The notes under the pieces are model-generated. The model was given only the letters and a program-made list of their open reading frames with translations, was not told the origin of the DNA and made no database searches. The translations under genes were made by a program, and so were the position numbers. A DNA stretch of 64,000 nt, taken from contig CAKTLJ010000006.1 of the NCBI GenBank assembly GCA_934572535.1, positions 29,287 through 93,286 of the forward strand, written 5' to 3'. The stretch is from an uncultured Eubacteriales bacterium. GTDB lineage: Bacteria > Bacillota > Clostridia > Oscillospirales > Oscillospiraceae. Shown here piece by piece: positions 48,910-57,088 of this stretch. Position 1 is the first letter of the stretch. Each line of letters opens with the position of its first letter.

Positions 48910-50603
48910 TTGTCGGCTGGCCTTTCTGTCGGCATTTCTCCGGAGGGCCTCTCCGGCCGCTGCGCCGCCGCCCCCTCGGGCGGCTCTCCCCTGTCCGGGC
49001 CTCCGCCGCCGGGTCCCATGTTTCCCATGGACCCCATGTCGGAGATGGTCAGCGAGGAGGCGTCCACCAGAGCGGCACTCTCCTCCTTCTGGCCCTGGCT
49101 GTCGGCGGGGATGGTCCCGTCCAGCTGCCCCTGGATGCTCTGCGCCCGCAGCAGGCAGAAGGCGCGCAGGGTCTCCACGCCGGTCTGGAATTCCGCGTAG
49201 GTGCAGAACTTGGTGGGGTCCTTCTCTACGTAGGGCGCGATCATCTCGCTCACCCGGTCGATCTCCTCCTCCAGCCAGCCGCTGGTGAAGAACTGCGCCA
49301 GGAAGGCAGAGAACGCCTCGTGGTACTGCTCGGTATACGCCGCGCTGGCGAAGATCCAGGCCAGCATGGGCCGGTCCTCCACCGAGCCGCCGGACACCGG
49401 CTCGTCGATGGGGTAGTTCACCAAGGCCGTCGCGTCCTCCATGGACTGGAAGCCGCCAAAGGCCAGGTTGTAGTCCCAGGGGATCATGGACAATACCCCG
49501 TCCTCCTCATACAGATAGTAATTGTGGACCATGGAGCCGGTGTAGCTGTCGAAGTTGCACACGAAGTTGTGGACCACGAAGTAGCGTATGACCTCGTCCA
49601 CGTCCACCACGCTCTCGATGTCGGTCCCCTCATTCAGGGTCTTCAAGGAGGCGATCAGGCGCGCCTTGTCCGCGTCGGTGATCTCCGTCTTCGCGTTGTC
49701 AAAGATATTCGCGTAGCTCTCGAAGGCATCCTCGGTGTAGCGCAGCTTCACGTCGTCCGCGCCCAGGGCAAAGCCGCCGCCCTCCATGGGCTTCTCCCCT
49801 TCGGGCCTCTCCCCATTGGTGGGGTCGAAGGTGGGGTCGAAGTTTTCCGGCGGTTCCGTGCCGGACGGGGCCGCGTTCTCAGGAGGCTCCATCCCTTCGG
49901 GCGCTTCCTGGTCCCCCTGGCCTGAGAAGCCCTCCGGCATATCGAAGTCTCCCCCGGCGCCCTTGCCGCCTCCCATGTCCGTGGCGTCCGGCTTGTAGAG
50001 TTCGCCCGGACCGCCGCCGTAGTTTCGCTCCAAAAAGCTCTCCTCCACGGCCTCCACCGCCAGGTAGAGGCCCCAGTCCTCCCCGTTGACCGTGAGGTAG
50101 ACGTAGCTGCACAGCGGCGCGTCCACCCCGAAGGCGTCCATCATCCGGTAGGTCAGGTAATCCTTCAGGTAGGTGTTGTCCTGAATGATATTATTCAGGC
50201 TCAGCTTGTCCAATCCCTGGTAATTGCCGCCCTCCTGGTAGTGGTCGAACTCGAGTTTGAAGCTATATCGGTCGTTGCCGTAGGCCTTCACCGAGGACAG
50301 AGAGGTGTTTCCCTTGGCGCGGATGCCGATATCCTGGACGGTCTCCCCGTCGATGACGGCGCTGCACAGGACGTACTTCTCGTCCTCGCAGCTTTCCAGG
50401 AAGCCCGACCAGTCCTCCATGGTCAGGTCGATGGTGTGGACCGTGGAGGGATCAAGCAGGCCGGAGGCATAGTCGGGCTCTGCCCCCTCCCCCCAATCGC
50501 TCCGGGCCTGGGGCTCCTTCCAGAGGAGCAGGCCGGACACCAGGACCAGGATCACCAGGCACAGCGCCAGGCAAAGTATATCCACATGCTTATGGGTGGA
50601 CAT
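48906..50603 (-). CDS. CotH-family protein kinase-like, membrane-anchored
   Basis: A 565-residue protein with an N-terminal membrane anchor (about 8-28) and an extracytoplasmic CotH domain. Marks: IGIRAKGNTSLSS, YSFKLEFDHYQEGGNYQGLDKLSLNNIIQDNTYLKDYLTYRMMDAFGVDAP, YVYLTVNGEDWGLYLAVEAVEESFLERN, and the atypical kinase motif MIPWDYNLAFGG. An acidic Gly/Pro/Glu-rich insertion lies at about 205-285, and the C-terminal 60 residues are also low-complexity. CotH of Bacillus is a spore-coat kinase; here the anchor and the DUF4956/VTC neighbours point to a surface or envelope role. Third gene of the VTC operon. Confidence 0.9.
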   Translation of the reverse strand: MSTHKHVDILCLALCLVILVLVSGLLLWKEPQARSDWGEGAEPDYASGLLDPSTVHTIDLTMEDWSGFLESCEDEKYVLCSAVIDGETVQDIGIRAKGNTSLSSVKAYGNDRYSFKLEFDHYQEGGNYQGLDKLSLNNIIQDNTYLKDYLTYRMMDAFGVDAPLCSYVYLTVNGEDWGLYLAVEAVEESFLERNYGGGPGELYKPDATDMGGGKGAGGDFDMPEGFSGQGDQEAPEGMEPPENAAPSGTEPPENFDPTFDPTNGERPEGEKPMEGGGFALGADDVKLRYTEDAFESYANIFDNAKTEITDADKARLIASLKTLNEGTDIESVVDVDEVIRYFVVHNFVCNFDSYTGSMVHNYYLYEEDGVLSMIPWDYNLAFGGFQSMEDATALVNYPIDEPVSGGSVEDRPMLAWIFASAAYTEQYHEAFSAFLAQFFTSGWLEEEIDRVSEMIAPYVEKDPTKFCTYAEFQTGVETLRAFCLLRAQSIQGQLDGTIPADSQGQKEESAALVDASSLTISDMGSMGNMGPGGGGPDRGEPPEGAAAQRPERPSGEMPTERPADN

Positions 50604-50616
50604 CGCTCACCCCTCC

Positions 50617-51288
50617 TTATCCCATGTAATCGCCGTTGTAGCTCACCAGCACGGCGCTGGTGACCCCGTGCATATCCGCCAGGGTGTTCACAAAGCTCGT
50701 GTCCTCGTTCCGCAGCCGGACCTCCAGGTTCAGCTCGACGCTGTCCCGCTGGACGGTCTTGCTCTTGACGGTGCACCGCTGGACCTTGGACTTCAGATAC
50801 TCCATGACGCGGTCCTCACTGTCCTGATCCCAGCACTGGATGACGGCGATGTAGGGCCGCACATGGGGCTTCCGGTTGGCGAAGAGCAGCAGGATCGCGC
50901 CGATGACCAGGCTGCCGAGGATGGCCAGGGGCAGCATCCCCGCGGCCAGGATGATGCCCACGGCGATGGCCCAGAACAGGAAGGCGATGTCCATGGGCTC
51001 CTTGATGGCGGTGCGGAAGCGGACGATGGACAGCGCACCCACCATGCCCAGGGAGAGGACCACGTTGGAGGTCACCGCCAGCATGACCACCGTGGTGATC
51101 ATGGTCAGTGCCAGCAGCGTCACGCCGAAGCTGGAGGAATACATGACCCCGGCAAAGGTCCTTTTATAAATGAAGAAGAGGAAGAGGCCCAGGGCAAAGG
51201 CCAGCAGCAGGGTGATGAGCATGTCCCCGATGCTGACGCTGGACACATTCTCCAAAAAGCTGGATTTGAAAATATCTTGGAAGGTCAT
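50617..51288 (-). CDS. DUF4956 membrane protein
   Basis: A 223-residue protein with about four membrane helices in the N-terminal 135 residues (DMLITLLLAFALGLFLFFIYK, MITTVVMLAVTSNVVLSLGMVGALSIVRFRTAIKEPMDIAFLFWAIAVGIILAAG) and a soluble C-terminal domain. The stretch GMVGALSIVRFRTAIKEP is the DUF4956 hallmark. Its function is not established. It sits between the VTC-domain and CotH genes, spaced 50 and 13 bases, in one operon. It may be the membrane partner of the polyphosphate polymerase-like protein (inference). Confidence 0.88.
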   Translation of the reverse strand: MTFQDIFKSSFLENVSSVSIGDMLITLLLAFALGLFLFFIYKRTFAGVMYSSSFGVTLLALTMITTVVMLAVTSNVVLSLGMVGALSIVRFRTAIKEPMDIAFLFWAIAVGIILAAGMLPLAILGSLVIGAILLLFANRKPHVRPYIAVIQCWDQDSEDRVMEYLKSKVQRCTVKSKTVQRDSVELNLEVRLRNEDTSFVNTLADMHGVTSAVLVSYNGDYMG

Positions 51289-51338
51289 AGGTCAAATATC
51301 TCCTCTCGATCTGATTAAGGTTTGTCGGAAAACGCGGG

Positions 51339-52010
51339 TCAGTCGTAGGCTCTGCACGCCGCGTATTTGGAAAAGGCCTCCGTTCGGCGGCCCGGGAGCT
51401 GGACCGCGTCCCGGATGACATCCGGCAGGAAGGCGTCCCACTTCACCTCCAGGATCACCGCGTTGTCCATGGCGGGGATGGTGACGCAGTTGGGGTCCAG
51501 GAAGTCCACGCACCGGAGGCCGGTGCGGATGTCGTAGTCCAGGGTCACCCGGACGTTTCCCGGCGGGTAGACGAAGGGCTCCCGCTGGTAGTCCACCAGG
51601 GTCCTGGGCCGCAGCCCCTGTAGGGTCATCTTGCAGGAGAGCTCTCCCACCAAGGGATCCTGGCTCTCCCCCATCCAGCCCAGGTCTCCATGCAGCAGGG
51701 CCTGGACCTGGCCGGGAGTGAGCAGGGCCTTGTCCTTGCTTCCCAGGCCGTTCCACTTGCTCTTCTTCTCCAGGTGGATGAGGGCGGGGTCCTTGTTGTA
51801 GCAGCGGATCCGAAATTTCTCCCGGACATTCACCCCGTCCAGCTTCTCCCGCAGGGCGGTGTCCGCCGGGGTGTCGAAGTAGAGGGAGCGGATGTGATAT
51901 CTTCCGTCGATGGCATAGGGGTCCGGCTGGGCGACGGCGCGCAGCCGCTGGCGCAGGACCAGCAGGTCCGCCGGGGAGAGTCGGTGCTTCCACTCGTGTC
52001 GCAGGGTCAC
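51339..52010 (-). CDS. VTC domain protein (polyphosphate polymerase-like)
   Basis: A 223-residue soluble protein with the tunnel fold of yeast VTC4. It shows the basic substrate residues in order: RHEWKHRLSPADLLVLRQRL, YHIRSLYFDTPADTALREKLDGVNVREKFRIRCYN, HLEKKSKWNGLGSKDKALLT, LVDYQREPFVYPPGNVRVTLDYDIRTG and the metal Glu in VILEVKWDAFLP. In eukaryotes this domain makes polyphosphate from ATP; bacterial members are less studied. First gene of the operon with DUF4956 and CotH. It starts behind a GGAGGAG site. Confidence 0.9.
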   Translation of the reverse strand: MTLRHEWKHRLSPADLLVLRQRLRAVAQPDPYAIDGRYHIRSLYFDTPADTALREKLDGVNVREKFRIRCYNKDPALIHLEKKSKWNGLGSKDKALLTPGQVQALLHGDLGWMGESQDPLVGELSCKMTLQGLRPRTLVDYQREPFVYPPGNVRVTLDYDIRTGLRCVDFLDPNCVTIPAMDNAVILEVKWDAFLPDVIRDAVQLPGRRTEAFSKYAACRAYD

Positions 52011-52041
52011 GTCATGTCTCCTCCTTTTCTTGACTTTACCT

Positions 52042-52073
52042 GGATTTTACACAAGCAACCTTAGCCTTACCTT
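52042..52073 (-). promoter_or_regulatory. Activator-type promoter of the VTC operon with 11-bp direct repeats
   Basis: On the minus strand CTAAGGTAAGG is followed directly by a second CTAAGG (52073 to 52057), an 11-base period. A -10 TAAAAT lies at 52042-52047. At 17-base spacing the -35 would be AGGTAA, far from consensus and inside the repeats. This is how OmpR-family regulators activate promoters; such a regulator is encoded at 53181-53855. Confidence 0.6.
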
Positions 52074-52111
52074 AGAAAAAGACGCCTCCAGGTAAACAAA
52101 CCTGGAAGCGT
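52074..52111 (-). terminator. Terminator of the two-component operon
   Basis: AGACGC(T)TCCAGGT and ACCTGGA(G)GCGTCT form a 14-pair stem (one G-U) with a six-base loop, then TTTTTCT on minus; it begins 26 bases after the kinase stop. Confidence 0.85.
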
Positions 52112-52137
52112 CTGTAAACAAAGTATGAAGTTTGCGT

Positions 52138-53184
52138 CTACGCGGAAGGAAGCCGCACCGTGAACACCACCGTGTCCTCCCCCTCCAGCTCGGCTCCGAT
52201 GCGCCCCTTCCAGGCCTGAACGATGGCCTGGGCGGCGGAGAGGCCGATCCCATAGCCGCCGCTCCTCTGGGTCCGGGCGGGGTCGCCCCGGTAAAACCGG
52301 TCAAAGAGGCGGGAGAGGTCCCCCTCCGGCGTCCGGGCCGGGGCGTTTCTCACCCGAAGGCAGACCACGTTCCCCTCTCGGGCCAGATGCAGGGCAATGC
52401 CGCCACCGGCGGCTGTGTATTTCACCGCGTTGTCCAGGAGGATGGACAGAAGCTGGACCATGTGCTCCCGGTCCGACCGGATGGTCAGCCCCGGAACGAC
52501 GTGATCCTCCAGAAGGATGCCCCGCAGGGCAGCCGCCTCCCGGAAGGAATCCACTGCCTCCCGGGCCAAGGCGCTCAGGTCCACGGGCCGGGCCGGAGGA
52601 AGCTCCCCCGCCTCGTCCATCCTGGCCAGGGTCAGCAGGTTCCCCATGAGGCCGCTGAGCCGGGCCGTCTGGGCCTTGATGTTCCGCGTCCACTTGTTCT
52701 CCCCCTGGTGAAGCTCCATGGCCTCCGTGTTGGCCTGGATGATGGCCAGCGGCGTCTTGAGCTCATGCCCGGCGTTGGTGACGAACTGCTTCTGCTTTTC
52801 TATGCTCACTCCGATGGGCTGGATGGCCTTCCGGGCCAGGACCCGCACCAGGGCCAGCATCCCCAGCCAGCACAGCAGGCCGCCGGCGGCGGAGAGGACC
52901 AGCATCGACAGTAGCTTCTGCCGGGCCACCGCCCGGATATCCTCCCGCATATCCGACGGAAGGACCTCCTGCCAGCCCGGCGACCGATGGGGCGGCATCT
53001 GGCCCGGCGGGGCGACGGGGTCCGGCAGCGCGTCGCTCTGGAGGACCGTCTGGAGCATCCGGTCCGTCTGCTGGTTCACCAGATACCAGTTGGCCAGGTT
53101 GATGGCCACCAGCAGGACCAGCAGCAGCGCCGTGATCGGGCCCATGGCGGTGAGGAGGAACTTCCGCTGGAGGGTCCTTCTCAT
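52138..53184 (-). CDS. Sensor histidine kinase of the VTC/CotH cluster
   Basis: A 348-residue membrane kinase. Two membrane helices (about 9-33 and 92-113) enclose a short extracytoplasmic loop of about 55 residues, too small for a large ligand domain. HisKA box: KQFVTNAGHELKTPLAIIQANTEAM with His140. ATPase: LLDNAVKYTAAGGGIALHL, and YGIGLSAAQAIVQAW as the final G-box. There is no HAMP domain of clear form. ATG 53184 follows GGAGGTGG and overlaps the response regulator by four bases. Signal unknown; the cluster suggests envelope or phosphate stress. Confidence 0.9.
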   Translation of the reverse strand: MRRTLQRKFLLTAMGPITALLLVLLVAINLANWYLVNQQTDRMLQTVLQSDALPDPVAPPGQMPPHRSPGWQEVLPSDMREDIRAVARQKLLSMLVLSAAGGLLCWLGMLALVRVLARKAIQPIGVSIEKQKQFVTNAGHELKTPLAIIQANTEAMELHQGENKWTRNIKAQTARLSGLMGNLLTLARMDEAGELPPARPVDLSALAREAVDSFREAAALRGILLEDHVVPGLTIRSDREHMVQLLSILLDNAVKYTAAGGGIALHLAREGNVVCLRVRNAPARTPEGDLSRLFDRFYRGDPARTQRSGGYGIGLSAAQAIVQAWKGRIGAELEGEDTVVFTVRLPSA

Positions 53185-53855
53185 GGGCCCACCTCCAGGG
53201 TGTAGCCGATCCCCCGCTTGGCTTTCAGCGTCACCCGGGAGCCAAGGGCGGCCAGCCGCTTCCGCAGGTAGGAGATATAGACCCATACCGTCCCCACCTC
53301 GGCCTCGGTGTCATAGCCCCAGACCTTGACCAGCAGCTCCTCCGAAGACAGGTAGCGTCCCTGGTTGCGCATGAGGCTCTCCATGAGGCGGTACTCCATC
53401 TTGGGCAGCGTCACCACCCTCTCTCCGCAGGAGAGTGAGAAGGCGCCCAGGTCCAGGGTCACGTCCCCGCAGGTGAGGCGCTCCGGCGCAAAGTCCTCCC
53501 TTCGCCGGAGCATGGCCCGGACCCGGGCCAGCAGCTCCCCCATGGCGAAGGGCTTTGGCAGGTAGTCGTCCGCCCCCAGGTCCAGCCCTCGGATGCGGTC
53601 CTCCACCTCTCCCTTGGCGGTGAGCAGGAGGATGGGGGTGCGGCATCCCTCTCCCCGCAGGGTCTCCAGCACGGTCAGCCCGTCCAGCTTGGGCATCATG
53701 ACATCCAGGATCATGCCGTCATAGGCTTCCGCCCGGGCATAGGCCAGGGCCTCCTCCCCGTCGGGCACCACATCCACCAAATAATGATGATAGGTCAGGA
53801 TATCCGTCACGGCCTCGGCCATGGCGGGCTCATCCTCAGCGTACAGCAGCTTCAT
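53181..53855 (-). CDS. OmpR-family response regulator of the VTC/CotH cluster
   Basis: A 224-residue regulator. Receiver domain: KLLYAEDEPAMAEAVTDIL, phospho-acceptor Asp51 in YDGMILDVMMPKLDG, Lys in LPKPF. Winged helix: SCGERVVTLPKMEYRLMESLMRNQGRYLSSEELLVKVWGYDTEAEVGTVWVYISYLRKRLAALGS, ending KRGIGYTLE. It is the likely binder of the direct repeats at 52057-52073. Coupled to its kinase by ATGA overlap. Confidence 0.92.
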   Translation of the reverse strand: MKLLYAEDEPAMAEAVTDILTYHHYLVDVVPDGEEALAYARAEAYDGMILDVMMPKLDGLTVLETLRGEGCRTPILLLTAKGEVEDRIRGLDLGADDYLPKPFAMGELLARVRAMLRRREDFAPERLTCGDVTLDLGAFSLSCGERVVTLPKMEYRLMESLMRNQGRYLSSEELLVKVWGYDTEAEVGTVWVYISYLRKRLAALGSRVTLKAKRGIGYTLEVGP

Positions 53856-53923
53856 GCGCTTCTCCTTTTCAAAGTCAAAAAAGCCTCGCAGCGTTCGCGG
53901 GCTGCATCCCCCTGTCGGAAAAG

Positions 53924-53971
53924 ACCCAGCTTTTTCGACAAACGGAGTCCCCCCTCTGACGAGGGGGGACT
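53924..53971. repeat. Hairpins downstream of nadE, possible interspersed repeat
   Basis: AGTCCCCCCTC-TGAC-GAGGGGGGACT (53946-53971) is a perfect 11-base stem and may end nadE transcription. Just before it, GTCGGAAAAG and CTTTTTCGAC form a second hairpin. The TTTTTCGACAA core also occurs, inverted, near 35770-35785, which suggests a dispersed element. Confidence 0.45.
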
Positions 53972-53978
53972 TGGGGAC

Positions 53979-54722
53979 TCAGGTGGTTTTGTCGAGCGCG
54001 CCGTAGCGAAGGGCGGTGCGGCGCTTGTGGCCGCTGCGGGCGTGGTAGCGGTCGATGATGGCCTTGTCGTGCTCGTTGGCCTCGCCGGTGGTGATGTAGC
54101 GGTCGATGGCGGCATAGGTGACGCCCATGTCGTCCTCGTCGGTCTGTCCCTCAAAGAGGCCGGCAGAGGGGGCCTTTTCGATGACGGCGGAGGGCGCCTC
54201 CAGGTAGCGCAGGTACTCAAAGACCTCGGTGGCGGTCAGGTCGGCGATGGGGTTCAGGTCGAACGCGCCGTCGCCCCACTTGGTAAAGTAGCCCATGTGG
54301 TACTCGCTGGCGTTGCCGGTCCCGGCCACCAGGCGGTTCTCGCTGGCTGCCACAGCGTACAGGGTGATCATCCGCAGGCGGGGCGCGATGTTGGTCACGG
54401 CCTGCTGGTTCAGCTCGGTGATGCCGGAGAGGGCCTGCATGGCCAGCTCCTTCTGGGGGGTGATGTCCAGAATACGGGTCTTGATGCCGAACTTCTCCGC
54501 CACCTCCATGCCATCGTCCTTGTCGATGGTGAAGTTGCGCTTGGAGCTGCACGGCAGGATGATGCTCTCGGTATTGTCACAGGCCAGTTTACACAGGATG
54601 CCCACCAGGGCGGAGTCCTTCCCGCCGCTGTTGCCCAGGATGATGCCGTCGGCGTGGGCTTCGGCCAGGGCATCCCGGATAAACTGGATCCTCTTTTCGG
54701 TTTCTACTGCATAATCACGCAT
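53979..54722 (-). CDS. nadE: NAD+ synthase, ammonia-dependent type
   Basis: A 247-residue N-type ATP pyrophosphatase amidating deamido-NAD. The ATP motif SGGKDS is at residues 32-37 in GIILGNSGGKDSALVGILCKLA. Substrate motifs: TNIAPRLRMITLYAVAASENRLVAGTGNASEYHMGYFTKWGDGAFDLNPIADLTATEVFEYLRYL. There is no glutaminase domain, so free ammonia is the donor, in line with nearby glutamine-handling genes only by proximity. ATG 54722 has an AAAGGAAG site; an in-frame ATG at 54761 lies in the end of glmS. It follows glmS closely. Confidence 0.94.
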   Translation of the reverse strand: MRDYAVETEKRIQFIRDALAEAHADGIILGNSGGKDSALVGILCKLACDNTESIILPCSSKRNFTIDKDDGMEVAEKFGIKTRILDITPQKELAMQALSGITELNQQAVTNIAPRLRMITLYAVAASENRLVAGTGNASEYHMGYFTKWGDGAFDLNPIADLTATEVFEYLRYLEAPSAVIEKAPSAGLFEGQTDEDDMGVTYAAIDRYITTGEANEHDKAIIDRYHARSGHKRRTALRYGALDKTT

Positions 54723-54757
54723 GATATCAACTTCCTTTCGCGGCCAACGGGCCGGGA

Positions 54758-56584
54758 TCATTCAACGGTAACGGATTTCGCCAGGTTCTTGGGCTTATCA
54801 ATGTCGCAGCCGTTGGCCTTGGCCACGTAGTAGGCGAAGAGCTGCAAGGGGATGATCTCCGGCAGCGAGTTGAAGAGGGGGTTGGTCTTGGGCACGAAGA
54901 TCACGTCGTCGGCCTCGGCGAAGATCTGGCGGTTGCCCTCCAGGACCACAGCCAGGACCTGTGCGCCCCGGGCCTTGACCTCCTTGATGTTGCTCATCAT
55001 CTTGTCAAAGAGCCGCTCGTAGCAGGCCAGGGCGATGACCGGGCGGCCCTTTTCGATCAGGGCGATGGTGCCGTGCTTCAACTCCCCGGCCCCGTAGGCT
55101 TCGGAGTGCAGGTAGGATATCTCCTTGAGCTTCAGGGAACCCTCCATGCAGGCGGCGTAGTCCAGGTTGCGGCCGATGAAGAAGAGGTTGTTGTAGCCGT
55201 GATACTTCTCGGACAGGGCCTGGATGTTGGAGGACAGGTCGATGGCCCGCTGGATGAGGCTGGGGAAGGCCAGGATATCCTCCACCAGCGCCTTGTTCTG
55301 TTCATCCGTCAGTCTGCCCAGGCGACGGGCCATGTAGACGGCCAGCATGTGCATCACGGCCACCTGGGTGGTGTAGCCCTTGGTGGTGGCTACGGCGATC
55401 TCGGGGCCTGCCCAGGTGTAGACCACGTCGTCGGCCAGCTTGGCGATGGTGGAGCCCACCACGTTGACGATGGCCAGGATGCGCGCGCCCCGGGCCTTGC
55501 ACTCCTTCATGGCGGCGATGGTGTCGGCGGTCTCGCCGGACTGAGAGACCACCACCAGCAGGGTGTGCTCATCCACCAGGGGGTTGCGGTAGCGCAGCTC
55601 GGAGGCCAGGTCGGTCTCCACGGGGATACGGCAGAGCTCCTCGATGACATACTTGCCCACGCTTCCGGCGTAGAAGGCCGAGCCGCAGGCGGTGATCATC
55701 ACCTTGTTGATCTTCTTCAGGTCCTCGTCGGTGAGGCTGAAGTCGTCCAGAACGATCTCCCCGTCCTTGACGCGGGGCTCGATGGTGGACTTCAAGGCGT
55801 GGGGCTGCTCCATGATCTCCTTGAGCATGAAGTGCTCATAGCCCCCCTTCTCGGCGGCGGCGATGTCCCAGGCGATGTGGGTGACCTTGACCTCCACCTC
55901 TTTGCCCAACTCGTTGTAGAGGGTGATGGCTTCGGGGGTGATGTCCGCGATCTCGCCGTCCTCCAGGTAGACCACGTTCTTGGTGTGGGCCACCAGGGCG
56001 GTGACGTCGGAGGCGAAGTAGTTTTCCCCCACGCCCACGCCCAGGATCAGGGGGGCGGCGTGGCGGGTGGCGATGATGCGGCCCTGCTCCTCGGCGCAGA
56101 GGATGCCCAGGGCATAGGCGCCGTCCAGGCGGGCCACGGTCTTCATCACGGCCTTCTTCAAATCGCCCTCGTAGTACAGGTCCAGCAGATGGACGATGAC
56201 CTCGGTGTCGGTCTCGCTCTTGAACCGGAAGCCCTTTTCCTTGAGCTCCTCCCGCAGCGCGGCGTAGTTCTCGATGATGCCGTTATGTACGATGGCGAAC
56301 TTGTTGTCGTTGCTCATATGGGGATGGGCGTTCACATCGGTGGGTTCCCCGTGGGTGGCCCAGCGGGTATGGCCGATGCCGGACGCGCCGGACATGGCCG
56401 CGCCCCCCTGGATCTTTGCGTCCAGGTTTTTGATCATGCCGATGGCTTTTTCCATATGGATGCCATTCTCCCCCAGCACAGCGATGCCGGCGGAGTCGTA
56501 TCCTCTGTATTCCAGCTTCTTCAGCCCGTCCAGCAGGATGGGGGCTGCGTTCTGGCTGCCGGTAAAGCCGACAATACCACACAT
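54758..56584 (-). CDS. glmS: Glutamine-fructose-6-phosphate aminotransferase (GlmS)
   Basis: A 608-residue enzyme making glucosamine 6-phosphate for peptidoglycan. The N-terminal glutaminase begins with nucleophile Cys2 (MCGIVGFTGSQNAAPILLDGLKKLEYRGYDSAGIAV) and has GHTRWATHGEPTDVNAHPH. Two SIS isomerase domains follow: ACGSAFYAGSVGKYVIEEL, VSQSGETADTIAAM and the C-terminal GRNLDYAACMEGSLKLKEISYLHSEAYGAGELKHGTIALI, ending PKNLAKSVTVE. Upstream lies a long GC-rich leader; no glmS ribozyme core was recognised in it. An AGGAGG site precedes the ATG. Confidence 0.97.
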   Translation of the reverse strand: MCGIVGFTGSQNAAPILLDGLKKLEYRGYDSAGIAVLGENGIHMEKAIGMIKNLDAKIQGGAAMSGASGIGHTRWATHGEPTDVNAHPHMSNDNKFAIVHNGIIENYAALREELKEKGFRFKSETDTEVIVHLLDLYYEGDLKKAVMKTVARLDGAYALGILCAEEQGRIIATRHAAPLILGVGVGENYFASDVTALVAHTKNVVYLEDGEIADITPEAITLYNELGKEVEVKVTHIAWDIAAAEKGGYEHFMLKEIMEQPHALKSTIEPRVKDGEIVLDDFSLTDEDLKKINKVMITACGSAFYAGSVGKYVIEELCRIPVETDLASELRYRNPLVDEHTLLVVVSQSGETADTIAAMKECKARGARILAIVNVVGSTIAKLADDVVYTWAGPEIAVATTKGYTTQVAVMHMLAVYMARRLGRLTDEQNKALVEDILAFPSLIQRAIDLSSNIQALSEKYHGYNNLFFIGRNLDYAACMEGSLKLKEISYLHSEAYGAGELKHGTIALIEKGRPVIALACYERLFDKMMSNIKEVKARGAQVLAVVLEGNRQIFAEADDVIFVPKTNPLFNSLPEIIPLQLFAYYVAKANGCDIDKPKNLAKSVTVE

Positions 56585-57088
56585 CAGCGTATTCCTCCTT
56601 TTTCCCCGCGGGGCCGGTCGGCTCCGCGATGTTCATATAGTCACGCGGCGGGGCGCGTCAGTTCTCCGGCAGGCGGCAGCCTGCCGGGCTGCTTCCCTTG
56701 CCCGGGCCGCGGCGGAATCTGTCCTTCTCCAGCGTTGCGTTGGTCTCCCGGTCCCGCAGGCGGCAGGCCAGGGAGGATTCTCATCGACCGGTCAAGCATT
56801 GGCTTGCCGCCGATGAGCAGGCTTTCTGATCCACTTCCCTATTCTCCCATAAATCCATGGAATTTGCAATGGGCTGGCCCACCTTTGTTTCCTTTATTTT
56901 ATGATGTTCTCTCTGTGCAAACACCACAAAACCCCGATGATTTTGACGGGGCCGCCAAAAAAGATTTCATGCGGCACTTTCTCCTTGACAGGGTAGGCGC
57001 AGGATACTATAATTTAAAAGAGCGGACGGGTGCTTCGGAATTCGAAGCTTACTTGTCCTTTTTTTGCGTGAAAGGAGACGATACCTTT
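56585..57088. other. Divergent intergenic region between glmS and glnA
   Basis: About 500 bases with no credible gene. The left part, read towards glmS, is GC-rich and strongly structured (perfect hairpin CCGGCAGG-CTGCCG-CCTGCCGG at 56666-56687). The right part is AT-rich and holds the glnA promoter (56985-57013). I could not place a consensus glmS promoter. Confidence 0.6.
56985..57013 (+). promoter_or_regulatory. Consensus promoter of glnA
   Basis: Perfect TTGACA (56985-56990), 17 bases, perfect TATAAT (57008-57013), 75 bases before the start codon. Confidence 0.9.

Noticed and set aside
56585..56850. glmS ribozyme.
   Set aside because: The conserved core sequence and cleavage-site context could not be found by eye; only generic hairpins are present.
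55073..57088. Open plus-strand extension upstream of glnA across the glmS gene.
   Set aside because: It is antisense to glmS; the glutamine synthetase N-terminus, ribosome site and promoter place the start at 57089.
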